NCBI GenBank assembly: GCA_902782795.1
Contig: CACZOT010000303.1
Span: forward strand, 1-15,050
Length of the DNA stretch: 15,050 bases
Reading direction: 5' to 3'
Source: an uncultured Eubacteriales bacterium
GTDB lineage: Bacteria > Bacillota > Clostridia > Christensenellales > Aristaeellaceae
Shown: positions 1 to 6,408 of the stretch, in pieces
Layout: the number at the start of each line of letters is the position of its first letter
How positions within the stretch are numbered: position 1 is the stretch's first letter
Program-made: the position numbers and the translations under genes
The notes under the pieces: model-generated
The model's input: only the letters and a program-made list of their open reading frames with translations
Databases searched by the model: none
What the model was told of the DNA's origin: nothing

Positions 1-717
1 GACGCGCACGCCGATAGCGACCGTGCCGGGCTGATGAGCGATGTGGTGGTCGGCGCAGACGCCCTCGAGCCAATCCGCGCCGCGCCTGCCCGTGGCGATG
101 ACGACCTCGTCGGCGTAGACTTCCCGCACGCCGTCCTTCCCGCGGATGCGCACGCCGCGGCAGACCTCGCCCTCGAGGATGAGGTCGGTGCACTCGTGCT
201 CGAAGAGGAGCTCCACGCCCTGCTCGAGCAGGCTCTGCTCGATGCGGTAATAGATCTCCTGGGCCTTCTCCGTGCCCAGGTGGCGGATGGGGCAGTCCAC
301 CAGCTTCAATCCCGCCTGGATGGCCCGCTTGCGGATATCCTTGACCTCCTCGGGATTGGCGACGCCCTCGACGTGGGTGTCCGCGCCGAACTCCAGGTAG
401 ATGCCGTCCGCGTAGGCGATGGTCTCCTGGGCGAGATCCTCGCCGATGAGGCTGGGCAGATCTCCGCCCACCTCGCAGGAGAGCGAGAGCTTGCCGTCCG
501 AAAACGCGCCCGCGCCGGAGAAGCCCGTGGTGATATGGCAGTAGGGCTTGCAGTTCACGCACTGGTGCGTCTTGGTCTTGGGGCAGCGGCGCTTTTCCAC
601 CGCGACGCCCTTTTCCACGATGAGGATCGAGGCGGAGCTCCCCTTGCGGCGCATCTCCAGGGCGGTAAAAATGCCGGCGGGGCCGGCGCCGATGATGACG
701 ATATCTTTTTTCAGCAT
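1..717 (-). CDS. FAD-dependent dehydrogenase (COG2509-like), 3' end beyond window
   Basis: Probable NAD(P)/FAD-dependent oxidoreductase; the substrate is unknown. Reading from an ATG at 717 toward position 1 gives 239 codons without a stop, so the gene continues past the left edge. Residues 6-15 form the Rossmann dinucleotide-binding motif (VIIGAGPAGI), and E35 after a beta strand is the usual adenosine-ribose ligand position. Residues 45-77 hold four cysteines (C45, C53, C56, C60) followed by a GFSGAGAFSDGKL block, which I recognise from uncharacterised FAD-dependent dehydrogenases of the COG2509 type. A strong GGAGGAA site at 724-730 lies 6 nt before the ATG and fixes the start. The gene is divergent from the NUDIX gene. 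The family call is fairly sure; the reaction is not known. Confidence 0.88.
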   Translation of the reverse strand, partial: MLKKDIVIIGAGPAGIFTALEMRRKGSSASILIVEKGVAVEKRRCPKTKTHQCVNCKPYCHITTGFSGAGAFSDGKLSLSCEVGGDLPSLIGEDLAQETIAYADGIYLEFGADTHVEGVANPEEVKDIRKRAIQAGLKLVDCPIRHLGTEKAQEIYYRIEQSLLEQGVELLFEHECTDLILEGEVCRGVRIRGKDGVREVYADEVVIATGRRGADWLEGVCADHHIAHQPGTVAIGVRV

Positions 718-763
718 TCTGGTTTCCTCCGGATGATTCTGGCCCGCGGCCGGGCCGCAGGCT

Positions 764-792
764 ATTGTAAGGGGGAGTTGTGGCGTTCTCCA
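764..792 (-). promoter_or_regulatory. Candidate promoter of the FAD-dependent dehydrogenase gene
   Basis: On the minus strand a TGGAGA -35-like box (787-792) is separated by 17 bp from a TACAAT -10 box (764-769). Transcription would start about 40 nt before the start codon at 717. The -35 matches consensus at four of six bases, so this is a fair but unproven sigma-A-type call. A GC-rich inverted repeat (GGCCCG and its partner near 741-756) lies in the leader. Confidence 0.45.
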
Positions 793-800
793 CGCTTTTA

Positions 801-809
801 TGTTATATT
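801..809 (+). promoter_or_regulatory. Candidate extended -10 promoter of the NUDIX gene
   Basis: TGTTATATT fits an extended -10 element (TG-N-TATATT), about 65 bp before the preferred NUDIX start. No good -35 is visible at 17 bp. A second extended -10 candidate, TGCTATCAT at 842-850, lies closer but would begin the transcript almost at the Shine-Dalgarno site. Either or both may be used. Confidence 0.3.
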
Positions 810-872
810 CGCGGAAATTGGGCCGATTCCTGCCGCGGGTGTGCTATCATGGCCCCGGAGGTGCTTGCGGAT

Positions 873-1418
873 ATGGATTTTCGCCGGGCTGTGCTCGAAT
901 ACCGCCCCACCTGCGAGCAGGAACGGGTCGACCGGGAGATGATGCTCGCCGTGTGCGGCCGGGAGGATATCCTCCTGCGCTCCAACCTCTTCATGCACTT
1001 CACGGCATCGGGCTGGATCACCTGCCCGGCGCGCGACCGGGTGCTCCTGTGCTGGCACAACATCTATAGATCCTGGTCCTGGACCGGCGGCCACGCCGAC
1101 GGCGAGGGAGATCTGCTCGCCGTAGCCCTGCGCGAGGCGCGCGAGGAGACCGGCTTGACCGGGATCCGCCCCGTGCTGGAAGCCCCCGTTTCCCTGGAGA
1201 TCATCGGCGTGCAGCCGCATTTCAAGCGGGGCAGCTTCGTGCCCGCGCATCTGCACCTGAACCTGACCTACCTCCTCGAGGCCGATCCCGCCGCGAAGCT
1301 GCGCGTTAAGCCCGACGAGAACAGCGGCCTGAAATGGATGGCGCCGGACGAGGCCGTCCGCGCGTCCAGCGAGGAGTGCATGCGGGTGGTGTACGAAAAG
1401 CTGAACAAACTGCTCTAG
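873..1418 (+). CDS. NUDIX hydrolase
   Basis: Predicted cytoplasmic hydrolase of a nucleoside diphosphate linked to another group X; the substrate cannot be read from the sequence. From ATG 873 it has 181 residues. The NUDIX box lies at residues 73-95 (G73, then R87-E88-x-x-E91-E92-x-G94-L95). The first glutamate of the consensus box is a glycine here, with a glutamate one position earlier, so the amino-terminal half of the box is slightly atypical. The catalytic REAREETGL core, which binds divalent metal, is intact. The reading frame is open from 780 and has another ATG at 849. I prefer 873 because a GGAGG at 857-861 precedes it, although the 11-nt spacing is a little long. The gene stands alone, divergent from the FAD protein and convergent with the GerMN operon. 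Confidence 0.85.
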   Translation: MDFRRAVLEYRPTCEQERVDREMMLAVCGREDILLRSNLFMHFTASGWITCPARDRVLLCWHNIYRSWSWTGGHADGEGDLLAVALREAREETGLTGIRPVLEAPVSLEIIGVQPHFKRGSFVPAHLHLNLTYLLEADPAAKLRVKPDENSGLKWMAPDEAVRASSEECMRVVYEKLNKLL

Positions 1419-1433
1419 GCGGGTGGTACTTCC

Positions 1434-1704
1434 CGCCAGGGGCTCCGCCCCTGGACTCCGGCAGGGACTCCGTCCCTGGACCTCTGCCTGGGGGAATGAT
1501 TCCCCCCTGGACCCCTCAATTAGGGGGATAGAACAGAAAAAGGCTCCGGAATCCTATCGTCAGGATACCGGAGTCCGCTGTTTTTTGAGAGAACAGCCAT
1601 GCTACAAAAATCAAGGAATCCCCCCAATAAGGGATTCTTAAGGGCCCATGCCCTTAAGCGGGGCGCGGGGCAGAGCCCCGCCGTGTCCCCCTGGCGTCTC
1701 CCCC
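1434..1704. repeat. Mosaic palindromic intergenic element, copy A
   Basis: The 300 bp between the NUDIX stop and the GerMN stop contain no credible gene, only a chain of stem-loops. They are CCAGGGGC-tcc-GCCCCTGG (1436-1454), CAGGGAC-tcc-GTCCCTG (1462-1478), GGGGGAA-tga-TTCCCCC (1490-1506), the CTCCGG/CCGGAG stem (1544-1573), a GAATCCC/GGGATTC stem (1613-1639) and GCGGGGC-aga-GCCCCGC (1665-1681). The right end (1687-1704) is CCCCCTGGCGTCTCCCCC. Several modules recur at 8177-8406: the 14-mer CCCTTAAGAATCCC (minus strand here, 1631-1644), the CTCCGG stem with CCTATCG and AGGATACCGGAG, the CAGGGAC stem and the CTGGCGTCTCCCC end. This points to a dispersed composite repeat family. Confidence 0.7.
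1537..1586. terminator. Probable bidirectional terminator between convergent genes
   Basis: The stem is CTCCGG-A-ATCCT (1544-1555), loop ATCGTC, AGGAT-A-CCGGAG (1562-1573). A run of five A at 1537-1541 gives a U-tract right after the stem on the minus strand. A run of six T at 1581-1586 gives one, seven bases late, on the plus strand. It could stop both NUDIX transcription and the GerMN operon transcript. It is also a module of the mosaic repeat. Confidence 0.6.
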
Positions 1705-1721
1705 ATCAGCGCTGGCGTTGT

Positions 1722-3155
1722 TTACCGCACCAGCCCGGGGTCGGCCATGAGCGGCGCGAGGATGGAGATACGCCCGGCGAGGGTATCGGCGAAATCGCCG
1801 GAGATATAGAACTGCACCTGGGTCACGGAATCGAGGTTGGCGACGAGGGTATTGATAATGGCGTACGCGAAGGCGCGCTCGCGGGCGGCGTCGAAGGATT
1901 GACAGGCGCCGTAGAGCGAGGCGGAGAGATTCACATGGGCGATCCCTTCCTCGACGCGAACGCCGAGCAGATCGCTCTCTCTCGCGCCTTCGGGGAAGAC
2001 GGGCTCAAGCTCCTGCGTGGCGTCAGGCCCTTCCAGGAGCTGGGCGAGCAGCGCGCGCCCCGTAAGGCCGAAACCCGGCAAGGCGCGGCGCGTCTCGGCC
2101 AGGGTGCCGTCCGCGCGTGGGAAGTAGAGGCGGGCCTCCGAGCCCAACAGCTGCGTGAGATCGCCCGGCGCGAAGGCCTGGTCCTCGCCGCAGGGAGCGG
2201 GCCCTACGGCGGGCAGCGGTTCGCCGCCCAGGTCGATCGCGACGCCGCCCACGGCGGGCAGGAAGCGCGCCATGGTGAACACCAGAGCCGCGGCGATGCT
2301 GGGATCCATGGGGAAATCCCCCGGGAAGCGCACCCGGGCCACACGGCGGCCGGCGGGCGTGATCTCCAGGGAGAAGGAGCCCGCGTCCGGGAGGCCGTTG
2401 GCGGTCAGGAAGGCGGAGAGGAGCGCCTCGGGCAGATCGGCCGCGAGGGCGTGCAGCTCCGCCGCTTCGGGCAGAAGGAGCCCATCCTCAGGGACGTAGA
2501 CCACCGCGACGCGGTTCAGCCTGGCGCTTTCGTCGGAACTCTCCTCGGAGCGGCGGCGCTCGGCGAGGAGCTGGTCGTATCCGGCGGAGACGGCCCCATC
2601 CTGCTTGGTGAGCGCGCCGAGGGGAAGCCCCGCGGCCTCGACGGCCTGGCCTTCGATGAGCATGTTCACGGCTGTGACGCCGCCCTGCTCCAGGAAGGTG
2701 CGGGCGATGGCGGCGCGGGCCTTCCACACGGCCTCTTCGCCCGCGGCGAGGAGCTCCGCGCCCAGATCCACCGTGACCACCCCGCCGGAGGATTCCACGC
2801 CGATCAGGCGCGTGCCCTCCGGAGCGATGGGGGAGAGGCTGGAGGAGAGGTACGGCGCTTCGAGAAGCGCCTCGACGATGCGCACGAAGCGGTCCTGCCC
2901 CTGGCCGACGTCGATGAGGCGCAGCGTGGAGGTCAGGGAGCCCTCGGCGTTGTAGTAGTAGATCGTGGTGCGCAGGCGGTAGCGGGCGAAGCTGTCGCCC
3001 ACGGGGGCGTTCGCCGCCGCGCGGGTGGGCCGCGGCAGGACCGCGGGCGCGCCGGAGGCGGAATCCTCGAACGTCACCTGCATGCAGCCGGACAGCGCGG
3101 TCAGCAAAAAGACCAGGCAGAGCAGGGCCGAAAGGACGCGAAGGCGATTGTTCAC
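1722..3155 (-). CDS. GerMN-domain lipoprotein, third gene of a two-component operon
   Basis: Predicted membrane-anchored extracytoplasmic lipoprotein of 477 residues. The N-terminus has basic residues, a hydrophobic stretch (about 8-20) and a lipobox LSGC with C24 as the lipidation site. Two GerMN-type domains are clear, at about 60-170 and 338-455. A diverged third unit (about 212-315) has the same strand-helix-strand-helix-strand order. GerMN domains occur in spore-germination protein GerM and in LpqB; the molecular role is not settled. The start is GTG at 3155, overlapping the kinase TGA stop as GTGA, with GGGAGG at 3165-3170 nine bases before it, so translation is probably coupled. The operon position suggests it modulates the kinase or acts with it at the cell wall (inference). 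Confidence 0.85.
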   Translation of the reverse strand: MNNRLRVLSALLCLVFLLTALSGCMQVTFEDSASGAPAVLPRPTRAAANAPVGDSFARYRLRTTIYYYNAEGSLTSTLRLIDVGQGQDRFVRIVEALLEAPYLSSSLSPIAPEGTRLIGVESSGGVVTVDLGAELLAAGEEAVWKARAAIARTFLEQGGVTAVNMLIEGQAVEAAGLPLGALTKQDGAVSAGYDQLLAERRRSEESSDESARLNRVAVVYVPEDGLLLPEAAELHALAADLPEALLSAFLTANGLPDAGSFSLEITPAGRRVARVRFPGDFPMDPSIAAALVFTMARFLPAVGGVAIDLGGEPLPAVGPAPCGEDQAFAPGDLTQLLGSEARLYFPRADGTLAETRRALPGFGLTGRALLAQLLEGPDATQELEPVFPEGARESDLLGVRVEEGIAHVNLSASLYGACQSFDAARERAFAYAIINTLVANLDSVTQVQFYISGDFADTLAGRISILAPLMADPGLVR

Positions 3156-4555
3156 TGGGCCGCGCCTCCCTTCTCCTGCGGGCCGGAGATGGGCAATTCC
3201 AGGGTGAAGACCGTGCCCACGTTCTCCTCGCTGGTAAAGGTGATGGAACCGTCGTGCAGCTGCACCATCTCCTTGACGATGGCCAGGCCCAGGCCCGTGC
3301 CGCCCGTCTCGCGGGAGCGCGCCTTGTCCACGCGGTAGAAGCGCTCGAAGACGTGGGGCACGTCCTTCTGGGGGATGCCGATGCCGTTGTCCGTGACGGT
3401 GACGACCGCCTTTTTCCCGCTGCGGCTCAGCTCCACGCGGACCGCGCCGCCCGCGGGGGTGTACTTGACGGCGTTGTCCACCAGGTTATAGACCACCTGC
3501 TGGAGCTTGGTGGAATCGCCCACGACGGTGACCTCGTCCCAGAGATCGCACCGCAGGCTGATCTGCCGGCCCTCGGCCATGGGGCGCAGGCGGCGGACCG
3601 TGTCGCCCACGAGGTCGGCCATGGGCACTTCGGCCAGGTTCAGCTTCATGGCGCCGCTGTTGATGCGCACCAGGGAGAGCAGATCGCTCACCAGTAGGTT
3701 CATGCGGTCCACTTCGCGGTCGATATCGCCCAGAAGCTCGCGGGCCATATCCGGGTCCATGGGGTCCTGGTAAAGGAGGGTCTGCACGAGGATCTTCACG
3801 GTGCGCAGGGGCGTCTTGAGCTCATGGGAGGCGTCGGAGACGAAGGCGTTGCGCGTGGTGTTGAGCTGCTCCAGCTGGGCGCTCATCTGGTTGAAGGCGC
3901 GGCCGAGCTGGGCGAACTCGTTGTTGCCCTTGACGCGCACGCGGGTATGGAGGTCTCCTTTTGTCATGCGCAGGATGCCCTGGTTGAGCTCGCCGATGGG
4001 CTTGGTAAAGGCGCGGGAGAGGAACAGGCTGGCCAGGAGCACCGCGATGGCCACGAGCACGAGCCAGGTGAAGATCTGCCGCTGGATATGGGAGAGGCTG
4101 CCGTAGAGCTCCTGGGCGTTGGAGACGAAGGCGAGCGCGCCGATCTGCTCGCGGCCCGACTGGATCGCGGAGACGTGCACGCCCGTGACGCTGGAATTGC
4201 CCAGCGACAGCGCGAACCAGCCGCCGCCGGATTCCACGTTATAGTACCCGTAGCTGGAACCGCCCTGGGAGAGCACATCGGCGATCTCGCGCAGGGCCAG
4301 GGAGGTGCCGTTGAGGCGGCCGTCGCTGTCGGACTGGACCACGCCCCACATGTCCGTGACGAGGACGCGCCCGTCGTTCTCCGCGGCGAGGGCGCGGGCG
4401 AGGCCGTACAGGGCCTCGGCGTCATGCCCGGCGTAGGTGGTGGCGACGCGCGTGGCGATATCGTCCGTGAGGCGTTCTTCCTCGCGCACTTTTTGCCCAA
4501 GCAGATATTCGCCTATCAGCTGCATCAGCGAGAGGTCCACGATGGTGAACGCCAC
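3152..4555 (-). CDS. Sensor histidine kinase, HAMP type (true start probably upstream, near 4633)
   Basis: Membrane histidine kinase that should phosphorylate the response regulator encoded just upstream. Numbering from the GTG at 4555: extracytoplasmic sensor about 20-158, membrane helix 161-180, HAMP about 181-235, HisKA with H244 in SHELKTPL, and an HATPase domain with N-box N357 and N361, G1 DNGIGIP (389-395) and G2 GGTGLGL (418-424). All catalytic motifs are present. The GTG start cuts the first membrane helix. The same frame stays open upstream and encodes SIRWRLVLAYLLIIV, a typical kinase first helix, with no ATG, GTG or TTG. An ATT at 4631-4633 has GGGGAG nine bases before it and would give 493 residues, overlapping the regulator gene by 20 bp; a CTG at 4625-4627 is an alternative. 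Confidence 0.93.
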   Translation of the reverse strand: MAFTIVDLSLMQLIGEYLLGQKVREEERLTDDIATRVATTYAGHDAEALYGLARALAAENDGRVLVTDMWGVVQSDSDGRLNGTSLALREIADVLSQGGSSYGYYNVESGGGWFALSLGNSSVTGVHVSAIQSGREQIGALAFVSNAQELYGSLSHIQRQIFTWLVLVAIAVLLASLFLSRAFTKPIGELNQGILRMTKGDLHTRVRVKGNNEFAQLGRAFNQMSAQLEQLNTTRNAFVSDASHELKTPLRTVKILVQTLLYQDPMDPDMARELLGDIDREVDRMNLLVSDLLSLVRINSGAMKLNLAEVPMADLVGDTVRRLRPMAEGRQISLRCDLWDEVTVVGDSTKLQQVVYNLVDNAVKYTPAGGAVRVELSRSGKKAVVTVTDNGIGIPQKDVPHVFERFYRVDKARSRETGGTGLGLAIVKEMVQLHDGSITFTSEENVGTVFTLELPISGPQEKGGAAQ

Positions 4556-4613
4556 GACGATGATGAGCAGATAGGCGAGAACAAGCCTCCAGCGGATGGA
4601 GTATAGAACGCTT

Positions 4614-5306
4614 TTAAGCCTTGTCAGTGAAATAGTAGCCGACTCCCCACTTTGTGAAGATGAACTCCGGCTGCGCGGGGTTCTTTTCGATCTTCTCGCG
4701 CAGGCGGCGGATATGCACGTCCACCGTGCGCAGATCGCCCAGGTAATCGTACTTCCAGATGGTCTCGAGCAGCTGCTCGCGGCTGAAGACCGTGCCCCGG
4801 TTGGAGGCGAACAGGTGCAGCAGGTCGAACTCCTTGGCCGTGAGGTTGACTTCCTTCTGGCCGATGGTCACGGAACGGGAATTGACGTTGATGGTCATAT
4901 CCCGCACGCGGATGATCTTGGAGTTCGTATCGCGCACGGACATGGCGGTGCGGCGGAAGATGGTCTTGATGCGGGCCTTGACCTCGAGGATGTTGAAGGG
5001 TTTGGTCATATAATCGTCCGCGCCGTATTCCAGCCCGAGGATCTTGTCCATATCCTCGCCCTTGGCGGTGAGCATGATGATGGGAGCGTTGCTCTTTTCG
5101 CGGATGCGCTGGCAGACGTCGATGCCGTTGAGTTTGGGCAGCATCACGTCCAGCAGGACCAGACCGTATTCGCCGGAAAAGAATTTTTCCACGGCCTCTT
5201 CGCCGTCGGCGGCGGAATCGGTCTCATAGCCGTCCTGCTCCAGGCTGTATTTCAGCCCCTTGACGATGAGGGGCTCGTCGTCTACGATCAAAATGCGCTT
5301 TGCCAT
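4614..5306 (-). CDS. OmpR/PhoB-family response regulator
   Basis: DNA-binding response regulator of 230 residues, first gene of the regulator-kinase-GerMN operon. The receiver domain has acidic D9/D10, the phospho-acceptor D53 (LLDVMLP), switch T80 and K102 (TKPF). The winged-helix output domain covers about 130-228, with the usual LTAKEFDLL start, REQLLETIW and TVDVHIRRLREKI recognition helix, and a GVGYYF C-terminal hairpin. The start at ATG 5306 is chosen because MAKRILIVDDE is the normal receiver N-terminus and AAGGAG (5316-5321) lies 9 bp before it; the frame stays open further upstream but that part is not conserved-looking. It resembles WalR/MtrA-type regulators, but orthology cannot be decided here. 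Confidence 0.95.
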   Translation of the reverse strand: MAKRILIVDDEPLIVKGLKYSLEQDGYETDSAADGEEAVEKFFSGEYGLVLLDVMLPKLNGIDVCQRIREKSNAPIIMLTAKGEDMDKILGLEYGADDYMTKPFNILEVKARIKTIFRRTAMSVRDTNSKIIRVRDMTINVNSRSVTIGQKEVNLTAKEFDLLHLFASNRGTVFSREQLLETIWKYDYLGDLRTVDVHIRRLREKIEKNPAQPEFIFTKWGVGYYFTDKA

Positions 5307-5354
5307 GAGGTGCAGCTCCTTACCCGGTCGTCTTTTCGAAGATATGTCATAAGT

Positions 5355-5383
5355 ATTATAAAGCTTTTGCGGCAATAATGCAA
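5355..5383 (-). promoter_or_regulatory. Promoter of the response regulator operon
   Basis: On the minus strand TTGCAT (-35, 5378-5383) is followed after exactly 17 bp by a perfect TATAAT (-10, 5355-5360). Transcription would begin near 5348 with a leader of about 40 nt. This is one of the two best sigma-A-type promoters in the window. A near-palindrome TCCTCCGGAAGGA (5387-5399) lies immediately upstream of the -35 and could be a binding site. Confidence 0.75.
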
Positions 5384-5471
5384 CTGTCCTCCGGAAGGAT
5401 AGACGCTTTTTTACAAAAGAGCCTCGAATTGCCCGGAAAAGCGTGGAAAAGGACGAGAGTACCCGCGCCTC

Positions 5472-5500
5472 TTGCGCGCCGCGGCCGTCTCGGCTAAGAT
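5472..5500 (+). promoter_or_regulatory. Candidate promoter of the isomerase/DUF4091 cassette
   Basis: TTGCGC (5472-5477), 17 bp spacer, TAAGAT (5495-5500), giving a leader of about 40 nt before ATG 5548. Spacing is ideal and each box is close to consensus. It is divergent from the response regulator promoter at 5355-5383, with about 90 bp between them. Confidence 0.5.
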
Positions 5501-5547
5501 AGGGGCGGAGAGCATTCTGCATATCGTTAAAAAGGAGGGAAATCCCC

Positions 5548-6393
5548 ATGAAGATCGGTGTGCTGGCGGACGGCTTCCGCCTTTCGGTACGGGAGAACCT
5601 CAAGGCCGCGCGGGAGGTCGGCGCCCAGGGCGTGCAGCTCTACGCCGTCGAGGGCGAGACCGCCCCGGAGAATATGGACGCCGCCGCGAGGCGCGATCTG
5701 CGCGCCTATACGCGGGATCTGGGCCTGGAGTTTTCCGCCGTGTGCGGGGACCTGGGCGGGTTCGCCTTCGCTGGGGCGAATCCGGAAAAGATCGAGCGCA
5801 CGAAAAGAATTGTCGACCTGGCTCTGGACCTGGGCTGCAGCGTCGTCACCACGCATATAGGCGTCGTCCCGCCGGACGAGAGCCATCCCCGCCGCGCCGT
5901 CCTTGCCCAGGCGCTGAACGCCGTGGGCCGCTACGCCGAATCCGTCGGCGCCTTGCTCGCCTGCGAGACCGGCCCGGAGCCCGCCTCCGTCCTGCGTCCC
6001 TTCCTGGACAGCCTGGAGAGCAGGGCCGTGGGCGTGAACCTGGACCCCGCCAACCTCGCCATGACCTACAAGACCGATTTCGCCGAGACGGTGCGCCTGC
6101 TCGCGCCGTACATCCACCACACCCACGCCAAGGACGGCGTCCTCCTCAAGGAGTGCGATCCGGAGATCGCCTACGGCATGGTGGAAGCGCCGGAGGGCTA
6201 CGACGAGGCGGACTACTGCCTGGAGGTGCCCCTGGGCGAGGGCGACGTGCGCTGGGACGAGTATCTCGGCGCGCTCCGGCAGGTCGGCTACGACGGCTAT
6301 CTCACCATCGAGCGCGAGTGCGGCGAGGATCCGCGCCGCGATATCTCCCTGGCCGTGGGCTTCCTGCGGGAACGCCTGGCGCGCCTGGGCTGA
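5548..6393 (+). CDS. Sugar phosphate isomerase/epimerase-like TIM-barrel protein
   Basis: Cytoplasmic protein of 281 residues from the xylose isomerase-like / AP endonuclease 2 superfamily. These enzymes use a divalent metal to isomerise or epimerise sugars or cyclitol-like compounds; the substrate is unknown. Metal-site residues expected for the fold are visible: H103 (TTHIG), E140 (ACETG), D166 (NLDPANL), H191/H193 and D196 (HHTHAKDG) and E255 (YLTIERE). The length is normal. AAGGAGGG (5532-5539) lies 8 bp before the ATG. The gene is followed after 15 bp by the DUF4091 gene with its own GGGAGGG site, so the two are almost certainly co-transcribed and probably act on the same sugar. Confidence 0.9.
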   Translation: MKIGVLADGFRLSVRENLKAAREVGAQGVQLYAVEGETAPENMDAAARRDLRAYTRDLGLEFSAVCGDLGGFAFAGANPEKIERTKRIVDLALDLGCSVVTTHIGVVPPDESHPRRAVLAQALNAVGRYAESVGALLACETGPEPASVLRPFLDSLESRAVGVNLDPANLAMTYKTDFAETVRLLAPYIHHTHAKDGVLLKECDPEIAYGMVEAPEGYDEADYCLEVPLGEGDVRWDEYLGALRQVGYDGYLTIERECGEDPRRDISLAVGFLRERLARLG

Positions 6394-6408
6394 CGGGAGG
6401 GACGGGCG

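Noticed and set aside
34..942. A 302-codon plus-strand frame over the FAD gene
   Set aside because: The minus strand carries the GAGPAG Rossmann motif and a strong ribosome site; the plus frame is Asp/Ala/Leu-rich low-complexity shadow.
1434..1704. CRISPR-like array from the repeated hairpins
   Set aside because: The palindromic units differ in sequence and spacing, are not regularly interspersed with unique spacers, and no cas gene is present.
1599..3338. A 579-codon plus-strand open frame opposite the GerMN lipoprotein gene
   Set aside because: It is Gly/Arg/Ala-rich, has no recognisable domain, and lies antisense to a gene with a clear lipobox, GerMN repeats and coupled start. It is a GC-rich shadow frame.
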